Origin: JACQZO01 sp964512325
Lineage (GTDB): Bacteria; Patescibacteriota; Gracilibacteria; RBG-16-42-10
Reading direction: 5' to 3'
NCBI GenBank assembly: GCA_964512325.1
Contig: CAZEGN010000009.1
Coordinates: 1-42,559, forward strand
Length of the DNA: 42,559 bases
This document shows positions 25,104 to 34,052 of the stretch, in pieces. The notes under the pieces are model-generated. The model was not told the DNA's origin. It made no database searches and was given only the letters and a program-made list of their open reading frames with translations. Numbering within the stretch: position 1 is the first letter of the stretch; every line of letters starts with the position of its first letter. A program made the translations under genes and the position numbers.

Positions 25104-25143
25104 AAAAAAGGAGAAATGAAGCCAGGTTAGACTTCACTTCTCC
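25104..25143 (-). terminator. Intrinsic terminator after the SLH gene
   Basis: On the minus strand, GGAGAAGTGAAG pairs with CTTCATTTCTCC (one mismatch) around a ten-base loop, followed by TTTTTT. It begins about 20 bases after the stop of the surface-protein gene and separates it from the tRNA promoter. Confidence 0.88.
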
Positions 25144-25163
25144 TTTCAAACTCCTAACTATTT

Positions 25164-26975
25164 TTAGAGAGTTCCACAGCGTGGCTTTACAATATCAAAT
25201 TGCTCCGAACGAATCACATTTGGTGACATGATTTCAAGCCAAGCCGTATAGGTGCCCGGTGCTCCTGTATTCGTAATGGTCCAGGTATGCAGTGGCAAAT
25301 CAATATACGGATTCCCCCAACGAGTAGCAGTAGCGGTCATTTCCGCAGAGGCAGCACCAGTATTAAATATCCAGCGATAAGTAATATCGCCACCCGCTAC
25401 TGGTTGAGCCAAATAAACACGACCCGCAAGATTGTAGTTATTATCTCGACCACACACATATCTGGTGCCCCAGCCAGGTTGATTAGCGGTGACATTTAAT
25501 CTCTCTACCACGTGTACGGCAGGCGCATGACTAGAAGAACACTGTGAGGCAATTGGCAAAGGTTGAGAGTTATGGGTTTGACCATCAGGAGTAATCACAA
25601 AACGACGCACGTACTTCACCCAATCGGTGGCTGTATTAGTATAGCTTAATGTATTGCTTAATGAGGAAGAAACGGTCTGTCCTGAAGTAAATTCATAGGT
25701 TTGGATAGCACTGCGATTGCCTTCTTCATCTTCAACATAGTATCTCACTGTTCCCGCCACACCATTAGCCTCAATTGAACCTTTAAAACCGAAAGTGATG
25801 GTGGGACTACAACGATAAGCAAAGCTCATGGGTCCACTATAGGCTAGTCCAATAGTGGTAGTTTGCAGCGGACTAGCTGTAGGCGTTGGCGTAGGAGCAG
25901 TTGTCCCGCTGGTAGTTCTACAATCAATAGCAAAATCAGCATAATTTGAAGTCGCTGAATTTAAGCCATTGCCATTATCCATAACGAGCAGGCGATAGGC
26001 ACTATGAATAGAGCCATTCCAATTCGGAGACCAGGTAATGGTAGTTGCTGTTTGGCCTGAAGGAATGCCTAAAGTCTGATAATTGGTCACATGTGAACCA
26101 TCTACACGCTCCCAACGATAGGCCACAACACCAGCTTGACCATTAGTAGTCACTAAAGCTGAAAATGTTACTGCTGCCCAAGCTGGACAAGATCCAACAT
26201 AAGATGAAGGCGTCGCAACAGCATTAGTAACTGAAGTGAGGTGAAAGCTCGGACTCGGTGTTACTGTCGGAGTAGCACTTACCGTAGGCGTTGGGTCCAT
26301 AGGAGTAGGAATAGGTGATGCTCCAGTAGAGGTAGGTGCAGGTGTGCTGGTAGTAGTAGCGGGCAACAAATCTGGACGTGCTTGATAAAAGCGGTACACC
26401 ATTTCTGCAACTTCCGCTCGATTCATCATTTGTCCAGGATTAAGCCTCGCACCATCAAACAAACGATTATTGAAAGCATAACGAGCATAAGGTGCATACC
26501 ATTCGGTTTGAACAACATCACTATAACTAGTACCCGTAGGTAAAGCAGCTTCAGTAATATTATTGGCACGCAGCATAATTTTTAAAGCCTCTACACGATT
26601 TACCGTACGATTAGGTTGAAAAGTGCCATCTGCATAGCCACTCACCACACCCAAAGCAAGCGCGCGGTTAATAAATCCAAAATACCAAGCAGTACTGGGC
26701 ACATCAGGGAATGGACCACGTAATAGATCACCTGCCATTACAGGGTTCCCTGATGAGAGCAAGATAATTTTAAGAAACTCAGCCCGCGTTACTTCACGAT
26801 TTGGTTTATAAGTGCCATCCTCATAGCCATTAATCACCCCACGAGCTCGCAAAAAGTTAATAGCTGTATAATTGGGATGCGAGCTGGAAACATCCGGAAA
26901 GTCTGCCGCAAAAACACTACCCAATGAAGTAGCCAGAGTAATAAGAATCATCAACCAGAGAAGAAGTTTTTTCAT
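25164..26975 (-). CDS. SLH-domain surface protein with three Cys-paired Ig-like repeats
   Basis: A 603-residue secreted protein. A signal peptide (about 1-24, cut after SVFA) is followed by three S-layer homology domains (about 26-76, 88-138, 150-200: FPDV...G.I.GY.DGT..P.....RAE type), then a Ser/Thr/Pro linker (205-245). The C-terminus has three beta-rich repeats, each bounded by two cysteines: 263/352, 389/479 and 508/600. These are the only six cysteines in the mature protein, and the spacing is nearly constant (89-92). SLH domains normally bind pyruvylated cell-wall polysaccharide, so this should be a cell-surface anchored protein. A second Thr/Pro linker lies at 353-372. Confidence 0.9.
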   Translation of the reverse strand: MKKLLLWLMILITLATSLGSVFAADFPDVSSSHPNYTAINFLRARGVINGYEDGTYKPNREVTRAEFLKIILLSSGNPVMAGDLLRGPFPDVPSTAWYFGFINRALALGVVSGYADGTFQPNRTVNRVEALKIMLRANNITEAALPTGTSYSDVVQTEWYAPYARYAFNNRLFDGARLNPGQMMNRAEVAEMVYRFYQARPDLLPATTTSTPAPTSTGASPIPTPMDPTPTVSATPTVTPSPSFHLTSVTNAVATPSSYVGSCPAWAAVTFSALVTTNGQAGVVAYRWERVDGSHVTNYQTLGIPSGQTATTITWSPNWNGSIHSAYRLLVMDNGNGLNSATSNYADFAIDCRTTSGTTAPTPTPTASPLQTTTIGLAYSGPMSFAYRCSPTITFGFKGSIEANGVAGTVRYYVEDEEGNRSAIQTYEFTSGQTVSSSLSNTLSYTNTATDWVKYVRRFVITPDGQTHNSQPLPIASQCSSSHAPAVHVVERLNVTANQPGWGTRYVCGRDNNYNLAGRVYLAQPVAGGDITYRWIFNTGAASAEMTATATRWGNPYIDLPLHTWTITNTGAPGTYTAWLEIMSPNVIRSEQFDIVKPRCGTL

Positions 26976-27012
26976 ATTTGGAAATTTTTACGAAATGATA
27001 ATAGCATAAACC

Positions 27013-27062
27013 AATTCGGAATTCGGAGAGCGGGATTCGGAATTGCAAGGCGGGGAGTGAAG
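27013..27062. repeat. Low-complexity ATTCGG/AGCGGG word tract
   Basis: Built of repeated short words (AATTCGGAATTCGGAGAGCGG...). The 18-base stretch at 27016-27033 recurs exactly, inverted, at 38298-38315, and a looser relative is at 35986-36015. No gene is visible in the 26976-27324 gap other than this tract and the palindromic element that follows. Confidence 0.7.
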
Positions 27063-27115
27063 AGGAGGAGAAAGAACACCTGACTCAAGTGAATATGTGT
27101 TCATCTTCTTCTCTC

Positions 27116-27244
27116 TTTGTCATTTCGAGCAGAGCGGAGCGACGCCGAGAAATCTTGCCGTTTGCCGTCTATCGCGACATGAACCTGTGTCGTTGCATAT
27201 GGCTTACCCCGGCAGGATCCCTCCACGGAAGTCGGGATGACAAA
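27116..27244. repeat. Palindromic dispersed repeat with imperfect inverted ends
   Basis: A 129-base element. The left arm (TTTGTCATTTCGAGC...GAGAAATCTTGCCG) and the reverse complement of the right arm (TTTGTCATCCCGAC...GAGGGATCCTGCCG) align over about 40 bases with mismatches, around a central segment of about 50 bases. This resembles the widespread 'GTCATTCCGAGC' type of non-coding palindromic repeat found in many bacterial genomes. It encodes no protein I can support. It is probably a non-autonomous mobile or REP-like element. Confidence 0.7.
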
Positions 27245-27324
27245 AAGAACGGAAGAGAAAAGGCGAGGCCTAGATGAAGGAAAAGACGTGGGATAGAAAA
27301 AAGACAAAAGCATTCACACAATTT

Positions 27325-27882
27325 CTATCTCTGCACTGCAAGCTGTTTTTTCTTCCATAGCAAGTTGTCGTAGCCCTTTGTCACCCTATCTTCCTCCTTT
27401 ACGCCTAATTGAGTGAGAAATTGCCAGAGCTCACTCTGAATGGCTGCTTCATCAGCTGTTTCATCTGCCATTTTCTCCAGCTCAATGAAAGTACCTAGCC
27501 CCTCCACCTCATCTAAACAAATAGCTAATTCCTTATATTTATACAGACAGCGATGTTTTCTCACTTCTAGTACAGCAGCATAGTTCATGAGATCAAGCAT
27601 GCGAGCGAAATCGAGTGCATTATCAATATGTGTTTCTAATTCAATCGCTGATAATAAATTCTTTGACTTTTGTTTTATTGTAAACAACGTTTTTTCATTT
27701 TCTTCACGAATACGCAGTACTGGCATGCCCCAGACAATGTCCCCAAAGCCCAGGCCTTTGGGCAGAAAAATAGCATCATTTTGCTGTACCTCCTTTTGTA
27801 GCACCGCACCTAAGCGCTCCAACACCAAACGCAGCTCAACAAAAGAATCACTCACCTGTGCTTTCACCTCAATTTCTTTCAT
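27325..27882 (-). CDS. CYTH-domain protein (CyaB/thiamine-triphosphatase type)
   Basis: A 185-residue CYTH domain. The signature ExExK is Glu3-Ile-Glu5-Val-Lys7. It is followed by conserved basic and acidic strands: LRIREENEKTLFTIKQKSK, ELETHI, VRKHRCLYKYKELAICLDEVEGLGTFIELE. This is the tunnel-fold ordering of class IV adenylate cyclase/triphosphatase enzymes, which act on nucleotide or inorganic triphosphates with metal ions. Which substrate is used here is unknown. It stands alone on the minus strand. Confidence 0.88.
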   Translation of the reverse strand: MKEIEVKAQVSDSFVELRLVLERLGAVLQKEVQQNDAIFLPKGLGFGDIVWGMPVLRIREENEKTLFTIKQKSKNLLSAIELETHIDNALDFARMLDLMNYAAVLEVRKHRCLYKYKELAICLDEVEGLGTFIELEKMADETADEAAIQSELWQFLTQLGVKEEDRVTKGYDNLLWKKKQLAVQR

Positions 27883-28031
27883 AGGGTTTTCAAGCTAATT
27901 GCCCCAATCATAAATAACCATCCAACACAATTCAAATCCCTTTGAGCGACCTTTTCATTTTGAATTTTGCATCTTGAATTTCGAATTTCACCCCACTCAT
28001 GCTATGCTTGCGGGCAGATTTTGTCATCTTT

Positions 28032-29027
28032 ATGAGCCAAGCTCCTATTATCCAAGTCAAAGACTTAAAAAAAGTTTTCAAGCTGAAGCAAAAAAAAGCC
28101 GGCTTTGCTGCTGGGCTACGATCATTAGTAAAGCCCGAGTATAAAGAAATAGTGGCTGTTAATAATATCTCTTTCGAGGTGAATCAAGGTGAAATTGTGG
28201 CCTTTATTGGTCCCAACGGAGCAGGCAAATCTACCACTATAAAAATGCTGAGTGGCATCTTGTTTCCGACTAGTGGAGATATAAATGTGTTAGGTTTCAA
28301 TCCTTCTGCACAAAGACAGCAGCTCGCATTTCATATTGGTTTGGTATTTGGTCAAAAGCCACAGCTCTGGTATCACTTGCCACCACAAGATACCTATGAT
28401 CTTTTCGCAAAAATATATGAGCTCGATCCTAAAGCATATCAAACACGTTTCGAATTTCTAGTGAATGCCTTTGAAATTCGTGACCTGCTAAAAACTCCCG
28501 TCCGGAAGCTATCGTTAGGACAGCGGATGCGCTGTGAAATTGTAGCATCCTTACTGCATAGTCCTAAGGTTATTTTTTTGGATGAACCAACAATTGGACT
28601 TGATGTCATTGCCAAACAGCATATTCGTGATGTCATTCTCCATCTTAACAAAACTGAGAAGGTAACGATTTTCTTGACCTCTCATGATGCCGGTGATGTG
28701 GAGGCACTCGCCGAAAGAACTATTGTCATTAACCATGGCCAGGTAATTTTTGATGACAAGACCGCAAAACTAAAGAAAGACTTTATCCAAAGCAAAATTA
28801 TTGAGCTAGTGACTGATGAGCCCAATAAAAGCTTTGATTTTCAAGGAGCTAAAGTAATTGAGCAGGGGAAATTTAATCTCAAAATTGAATTGGACACGAC
28901 CACCAGCTCAATTGAGCAATTGCTCGGCTTTGCCGTCAAAAACTTCGCCATCAAAGATATCAATGTCTTTGACCCACCTATGGAGGAAATCATTGCCGCT
29001 ATTTATCGTGATCAGAAAAAAGCCTAA
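28032..29027 (+). CDS. ABC-2 type transporter ATP-binding protein
   Basis: The ATG at 28032 (CATCTTTATG) is preferred to an upstream in-frame ATG. The 331-residue product has Walker A GPNGAGKST at 60-68, a LSLGQR signature at 160-165 (Leu replaces the first Gly of LSGGQ, common in COG4586-like ATPases), Walker B VIFLDEP at 180-186 and an H-loop (TSHDAGD). A C-terminal beta-rich extension of about 80 residues follows the ATPase. It should power the four permeases that follow. Confidence 0.9.
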   Translation: MSQAPIIQVKDLKKVFKLKQKKAGFAAGLRSLVKPEYKEIVAVNNISFEVNQGEIVAFIGPNGAGKSTTIKMLSGILFPTSGDINVLGFNPSAQRQQLAFHIGLVFGQKPQLWYHLPPQDTYDLFAKIYELDPKAYQTRFEFLVNAFEIRDLLKTPVRKLSLGQRMRCEIVASLLHSPKVIFLDEPTIGLDVIAKQHIRDVILHLNKTEKVTIFLTSHDAGDVEALAERTIVINHGQVIFDDKTAKLKKDFIQSKIIELVTDEPNKSFDFQGAKVIEQGKFNLKIELDTTTSSIEQLLGFAVKNFAIKDINVFDPPMEEIIAAIYRDQKKA

Positions 29028-29036
29028 CCGCGCTTT

Positions 29037-29870
29037 ATGAATACCCAACCTCCTCCTCACTTTTCAGTCATAAAGAAATTCCAAAAGTACTTTGCAGCCT
29101 TAAGAGTAAACGCGATCAATAGCCGCACTTTTGCATTAAACCTATTTGCACGCAGCCTTGCTGTGCTATTTCGTATCTGGATATTCACGCAGATATACCA
29201 AGCAACGTATGCCACCACTGGTCAAACTACTATTGGCGACTTTTCACTACCGATGGTGATTTGGAGCCTGATGCTGACACAAAGCTTCGAAACAGCCAGC
29301 CGCCCCGCCGTCTCAAAAGCAATTAGCACCGAAGTACAAGATGGCTCACTAGCATATAGTGTAAGCAAGCCGTATTCTTACATCCTTTTTCATTTCTGGA
29401 GCACTATTGGGCGAACATTGCCCTTACTGCTTAACAATATCATTATTGGTGGCATATGTGCTTACTTTTTAGTTGGTTTTACCAGCTTTAGTATAGCGGG
29501 CATTGTTCTCGGCCTGCTTAATCTATTTTTAGGCTTTTGGTTAGACTTTAGTATTTGTCTTACTATTGGTTTAAGTGCGCTTTGGTTAGAAGATACTGAC
29601 TCGTTAACCGCCATCTATCACAAGCTTCGCCTCGTATTCGGTGGGCTTATTTTGCCCATTGCACTTTTCCCACCAGCCCTACGCACTATTGCGGAATTTT
29701 TGCCATTTAGTCAGCTTTACTATGCAGCAGCCCGACAAGCCGTTGCTTTTAACTGGACCACCTTTATCAATTCAATCACCATTCAAATCAGCTGGATCGT
29801 CATATTTTCACTGATTGCCATGCATGTCATGCGTCGCGGCATGAAGCAAATATCTGTTAACGGTGGCTAG
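29037..29870 (+). CDS. ABC-2 permease, type A, copy 1
   Basis: A 277-residue protein with six predicted membrane helices, of the COG4587/DUF990-like class. Shared with the later type-A copy: SFETASRPA (about 80-88), a QDGSLAYSVSKPYSYILFHF amphipathic connector, a WLEDTDSL loop and RTIAEFLPFSQLYYAAARQA near the end. It starts 9 bases after the ATPase stop. The substrate is unknown. Family members are associated with daunorubicin-type or uncharacterised export. Confidence 0.85.
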   Translation: MNTQPPPHFSVIKKFQKYFAALRVNAINSRTFALNLFARSLAVLFRIWIFTQIYQATYATTGQTTIGDFSLPMVIWSLMLTQSFETASRPAVSKAISTEVQDGSLAYSVSKPYSYILFHFWSTIGRTLPLLLNNIIIGGICAYFLVGFTSFSIAGIVLGLLNLFLGFWLDFSICLTIGLSALWLEDTDSLTAIYHKLRLVFGGLILPIALFPPALRTIAEFLPFSQLYYAAARQAVAFNWTTFINSITIQISWIVIFSLIAMHVMRRGMKQISVNGG

Positions 29871-29871
29871 T

Positions 29872-30663
29872 ATGAAAAAACTCAAGCTTTATCTCAGTTT
29901 AACCATTCACACCATCAAAACTAGCTTACTGAGCGCATTTGAATATCGTACCGTTTTTTTGATGCAAGTCATCGGCATGATTATTAATGATTCATTCTTT
30001 TTAATCTTGTGGAGCATATTTTTCACCAGCTTCCCCGAAATTCACGGTTGGACACAAAAGGATATCATCACCCTCATGGCCCTATCAACGACATCGTATG
30101 GCCTAGTGTTAAGTTTTTGTGGAGGCTGGAATTTCTCAAAAGCGATCAGTATGGGTGAACTCGACCAGTACATTACTTTACCCAAGAGCCTATTATGGCA
30201 ATTGCTCTTAAGGAGAATCGATGTCGCTAGTCTTGGTGATATTGTCTTCGGGCTGGGATTATATTTTGTCTGGGGTGATCTGAGTCTAATCGGGCTTGTG
30301 AAATTTTTAGGTCTAACCATTTTAGCAACTGCTTGCATTATTAACTTTATCGTCATCATCCAATCATTGGCTTTTTATCTAGGCCACATTGAAGAAGCAA
30401 CCGCTCAATGGTTATATCTGGTATTAGGTTTTAGCCTTTATCCACAAAACCAATTTCACGGCGCACTCAAAATCATCATGATGACGCTTGTGCCCGCTTT
30501 TTATATTACTACACTGCCCGTCAATTTGCTGAGAGAGTTTAGCTGGGAACCACTATTCATCATTATCCTGTTCTGGCTGGTAAGCTTTATATTAGCACGA
30601 GTTCTTTTTAAGCAAGGTCTAAAACATTATGAGTCAGGCAATTTAATTGGCGTTAAGATATGA
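29872..30663 (+). CDS. ABC-2 permease, type B, copy 1
   Basis: A 263-residue, six-helix protein of the COG3694-like class. The ATG at 29872 lies 1 base after the type-A stop and begins MKKLKLYLSL; an in-frame start 9 bases earlier would overlap. Motifs shared with the second type-B copy are LLSAFEYRTVFLMQVIGMIINDS, FPEIHGWTQKD, LPKSLLW and FYITTLPVNLLREFSW. Its stop overlaps the next ATG (ATGA), indicating translational coupling. Confidence 0.85.
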   Translation: MKKLKLYLSLTIHTIKTSLLSAFEYRTVFLMQVIGMIINDSFFLILWSIFFTSFPEIHGWTQKDIITLMALSTTSYGLVLSFCGGWNFSKAISMGELDQYITLPKSLLWQLLLRRIDVASLGDIVFGLGLYFVWGDLSLIGLVKFLGLTILATACIINFIVIIQSLAFYLGHIEEATAQWLYLVLGFSLYPQNQFHGALKIIMMTLVPAFYITTLPVNLLREFSWEPLFIIILFWLVSFILARVLFKQGLKHYESGNLIGVKI

Positions 30664-31472
30664 CCGCTCTGCTAACAAAAGGCAGCAAATACTTGGCTGT
30701 ATCTAGAATCAGTATCCGTAATAGTATTACTCATGGTGTGGCTCTTTTTAGCAGAACAGCACTCATCATGGTGCGCATTTGGATACTGCTCTATTTGTAT
30801 ACTGCTATTTATCAAGGATCTTTTTCTCAAACAATTAATGGCCTAACCTTGCCCATGGTGATGTGGAGCATAGCACTTACTCAAAGCTTTCAAGCTGCTA
30901 CTCGCCCCGCCATTTCACTTTTAATCGCTGAGGAAATCCAATCAGGGACAATTGCTTATGCCTTAAGTCGCCCCTACTCCTATCTTTTCTTCCACTTTAG
31001 CCAATATTGGGGAAACTTACTGCCTCGACTGGCGATTAATCTCATCATTGCCTTAACCACTGTATGGTTATTGGTTGGCTCCTTGTCTATCACTCCCGCC
31101 AGTTTACTCTTAAGCTTAACTGTATTGATTTGTGGCTACACCTTAGAATTTGTCTTTTTTCTCTTTTTGGGATTATGTGCTTTTCAGATTGAAGACATCA
31201 ATCCCTTATTATGGAATTACAACAAAACACAGATTATTTTTAGCGGCCTGGTTTTGCCTGTTAGTTTATTTCCTAATGGACTTAGGCAAATAGCGGAATT
31301 TTTGCCATTTACACAAGTGTATTATAGTGCAGCTCGTCTTATGGTTAATTTTGACTTTGCCTTATTTGTACAATACCTGCTGACCCAAACAATGTGGTTA
31401 ATTGTGCTCATTCCGTTGGTACTACTTTATTTCCGTAAAGCAATTCGCAATGTGGCTATCAATGGTGGTTAA
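30660..31472 (+). CDS. ABC-2 permease, type A, copy 2
   Basis: A 270-residue, six-helix protein clearly homologous to the permease at 29037: SFQAATRPAIS, QSGTIAYALSRPYSYLFFHF and RQIAEFLPFTQVYYSAARL align with the same segments there, and both end in a VNGG/INGG motif. The pair A-B has therefore been duplicated as a unit. It begins at the ATGA overlap with copy 1 of type B. Confidence 0.85.
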   Translation: MTALLTKGSKYLAVSRISIRNSITHGVALFSRTALIMVRIWILLYLYTAIYQGSFSQTINGLTLPMVMWSIALTQSFQAATRPAISLLIAEEIQSGTIAYALSRPYSYLFFHFSQYWGNLLPRLAINLIIALTTVWLLVGSLSITPASLLLSLTVLICGYTLEFVFFLFLGLCAFQIEDINPLLWNYNKTQIIFSGLVLPVSLFPNGLRQIAEFLPFTQVYYSAARLMVNFDFALFVQYLLTQTMWLIVLIPLVLLYFRKAIRNVAINGG

Positions 31473-32250
31473 ATATATCTTGCTTACAAGCTACTTGATC
31501 AAACTGAATATTCTCTCTGCTATAGAATATCGGACAGCATTCTTAATCCATGTTGTCGGCATGATCGTGAATGACACCAGCATCGTTCTTATTTGGTATA
31601 TTTTGTTTTTAGCTTTTCCTCAAATTAATGGCTGGGAATTTAAAGACATGCTCATTTTGTTTTCAATTGCCATGATGCAGTATGGCATTTTAGGAACTTT
31701 TACCGGGGGATTACATTCATTGGCCCGAACAATCACCACCGGCACCCTAGATTATTATCTAGCCCTTCCTAAACCAGTGCTGTGGCATATTTTATTAAGC
31801 AAAACTGATATGGGCGCTATCGGTGACCTAATCTTCGGCCTTTTACTGTATATACTATTTATTACGCCGAGTGTTTTTGGGATTGTCGCATTTATTGGAC
31901 TAAGCATACTTACTGCTGCAATTTATCTTAACATCAATATCCTCATTCACTCTGTGGCCTTTTATTACACCAACTTTGAAGAAGTCGTATACCAGTACAA
32001 TGGCATCATGGGCAGTTTTTCATTCACGCCCTCATCAGTATTTCAAGGAACGATAAAGTGGTTAATGCTTACTATATTTCCCGTGATATTTACAGTTATC
32101 ATGCCAGTAAATTTATTACGTGAATGGCAATGGTCAAATTTTCTACCGATTAGTGCATTCTGGTTAGTAAGTGGACTTGGCAGCTTGATGATATTCTCAG
32201 CCGGCTTAAAGCGATATGAATCAGGCAATCTTATTCATACCAGTCACTAA
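31462..32250 (+). CDS. ABC-2 permease, type B, copy 2
   Basis: A 262-residue homologue of the permease at 29872: NILSAIEYRTAFLIHVVGMIVNDT, FPQINGWEFKD, LPKPVLW and TVIMPVNLLREWQW align. The open frame extends upstream, but the ATG at 31462 (MVVKYILL) matches the start of copy 1 and overlaps the preceding gene by 11 bases. Both B copies end with LKxYESGNLI. It is the last gene of the five-gene transporter operon; no terminator is obvious in the following 93 bases. Confidence 0.83.
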   Translation: MVVKYILLTSYLIKLNILSAIEYRTAFLIHVVGMIVNDTSIVLIWYILFLAFPQINGWEFKDMLILFSIAMMQYGILGTFTGGLHSLARTITTGTLDYYLALPKPVLWHILLSKTDMGAIGDLIFGLLLYILFITPSVFGIVAFIGLSILTAAIYLNINILIHSVAFYYTNFEEVVYQYNGIMGSFSFTPSSVFQGTIKWLMLTIFPVIFTVIMPVNLLREWQWSNFLPISAFWLVSGLGSLMIFSAGLKRYESGNLIHTSH

Positions 32251-32343
32251 TTGCGTCTCTCGCCAAACCAGCTTAAACTGCTTGCGCATTCTCCCCCTTA
32301 GACTCAAGCCTGTGCTCGAAGAATATTAATTCAGAATTACACT

Positions 32344-33351
32344 ATGTGGCCACTTTTATATTATTACCTGCTCGGTTTCAGCTTGTTCTGTAGCATCATT
32401 CTTTTTGAAGCACGCACCTTAAAAAATGTATGGTTTCTTGATGTTATTGTTAGCTTTCTGCCCTTGGTAACTATTGGGACACTGTTTGTATTTGTTGTTA
32501 GCTTTATCGCTACTATTGTTTACTTTAAAAAGCTATCCCGCCAAAAAGCGAAACGCAGAAAGTGGCTTATTGGCTTTATCCTACTTGCAAGCTTAAGCAG
32601 TCCAATTGCAAGCATTATTCAAATTACTAATGTTCTCGACAACACAGTATTAGCGCAAGAAAGAGACTTAATGACCAGCAAGAACAATACGCTCCATGTC
32701 GGCTTTTTTAATAAATACTTTTATAATGAAGAGCTTGATCCAATTATTGACGAAGTCACTTACCAGAACTTTGACATTTTTGGCATGGCAGAACTAAGCG
32801 AAGCGCAATTTAACACACTAAAAGAGGCCTTCGCGTTTCCCTATAGTTATTATGACAACTGTCATTGTTTTAATATTATGGGAGACCCTGTCGCTATTTT
32901 TAGCCATTATCCTTTAACAAACATTAAAATTGATGGCTTAGATCGTACGGCAATTATTGAGGCCACCGTAACTTTAGATGATAGCAGTCAGGTGCATGTG
33001 CTGGTTACTCACCCGGACGCGCCCACTAATATTGCTGCTTTCACTGCTAGAAATCGCGAGTATCAAGAACTAGATACCCTTATCCAAAACTACCGGGAGC
33101 AGCAGGTGATTGTGCTGGGCGACTTTAATTTGTCTTCTTGGTCACCCACTTTTATACAATTTCTAGAACAAAATCCTTTTCTTAAAGACTCCGTACGTGG
33201 CTTTGGTCTCCCCACCACTTGGGGACCAGGCTTTATTCGTACCAAAATTGACCATATACTCATTAGCAAAACGATTGGAGTTTCTGACTTTTCCTCCATC
33301 TTCATTCCTGGTTCCGACCATTACATGGTGACCACTACCCTACATCTCTAA
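32344..33351 (+). CDS. Membrane-anchored endonuclease/exonuclease/phosphatase-family protein
   Basis: A 335-residue protein. Three N-terminal hydrophobic helices (about 3-22, 30-60, 74-95) carry an outside or cytoplasmic EEP domain (115-335). Catalytic motifs are Glu150 (GMAELSE), His223 (VTHPDAP), GDFN at 259-262, KIDHIL at 301-306 and SDH at 324-326. The layout matches the periplasmic VanX-adjacent/YafD-like phosphodiesterase group. The substrate (nucleic acid, phospholipid or phosphoester) is unknown. Confidence 0.85.
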   Translation: MWPLLYYYLLGFSLFCSIILFEARTLKNVWFLDVIVSFLPLVTIGTLFVFVVSFIATIVYFKKLSRQKAKRRKWLIGFILLASLSSPIASIIQITNVLDNTVLAQERDLMTSKNNTLHVGFFNKYFYNEELDPIIDEVTYQNFDIFGMAELSEAQFNTLKEAFAFPYSYYDNCHCFNIMGDPVAIFSHYPLTNIKIDGLDRTAIIEATVTLDDSSQVHVLVTHPDAPTNIAAFTARNREYQELDTLIQNYREQQVIVLGDFNLSSWSPTFIQFLEQNPFLKDSVRGFGLPTTWGPGFIRTKIDHILISKTIGVSDFSSIFIPGSDHYMVTTTLHL

Positions 33352-33438
33352 AAGCAGCACATGTACTGAATGCAGCAGTTAAAGGCACCATACCTCTCCT
33401 GCATCTCTGTGCTCTAAGTTTTCTTAGCATTCCTCTTC

Positions 33439-33987
33439 ATGTTTTCTCTTCAGCTGTCTCATCAGACCATTGAATATACAATCAAGAAAAGCGCTCGTGC
33501 CAAACGCATGCGCATTACAATTAAACGCAATAGCGCCCTGACCGTCACTATTCCCAAATACGTTTCATACAAAGCAGGGGAACAGTTTGTGCAACAAAAA
33601 AGCACATGGATTGCTAGAATTTTGCAAACTCCATCCAAGTCAGAACTGCTTTTACCTGAAGTCATAGATTGGAAAGAGCACAAGGGTAGTGCTTTAGCGC
33701 TAGTACAGACTTTGATTACAAAATATCAAGAAGTGTACCCCTACAAATACACCAGTATCAGCATCAATAACCCAGCAGGGCGCTGGGGGAGCTGTTCCAG
33801 CAAAGGCCGCCTAAACTTCAATTACCGGATCAAGTTTTTACCATCAGAACTAGCCGAGTACATTGTGGTTCATGAGCTCTGCCATCTCAAACAAATGAAC
33901 CATTCATTACGCTTTTGGGCCCTGGTTGCCAAAGCTTTTCCCAACTATCAAGAGCTTAGAAAAACACTACGAAAAATCCATTATTAG
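33439..33987 (+). CDS. YgjP-like metallopeptidase (DUF45, zincin)
   Basis: A 182-residue single-domain protein. RWGSCSSKGRLNFNYRIKFLP (115-135) and VVHELCHLKQMNHSLRFW (143-160) are the family signatures. His145, Glu146 and His149 form HExxH, with His155 as a likely third ligand. This SprT/WLM-related YgjP group (PF01863) often sits near DNA repair or restriction genes. The start is TCTTCATG, without a Shine-Dalgarno sequence. Confidence 0.92.
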   Translation: MFSLQLSHQTIEYTIKKSARAKRMRITIKRNSALTVTIPKYVSYKAGEQFVQQKSTWIARILQTPSKSELLLPEVIDWKEHKGSALALVQTLITKYQEVYPYKYTSISINNPAGRWGSCSSKGRLNFNYRIKFLPSELAEYIVVHELCHLKQMNHSLRFWALVAKAFPNYQELRKTLRKIHY

Positions 33988-34052
33988 ACAGTATCATTGC
34001 ATAGATTTCTCCGGCAAAGCTTGCTATATATGTGACAAGTTCAAATACCGCT

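Noticed and set aside
24727..25119. ORFs over the tRNA-Pro/tRNA-Gly region on both strands
   Set aside because: They are produced by the tRNA genes and their tail repeats; the cloverleaf folds explain the sequence.
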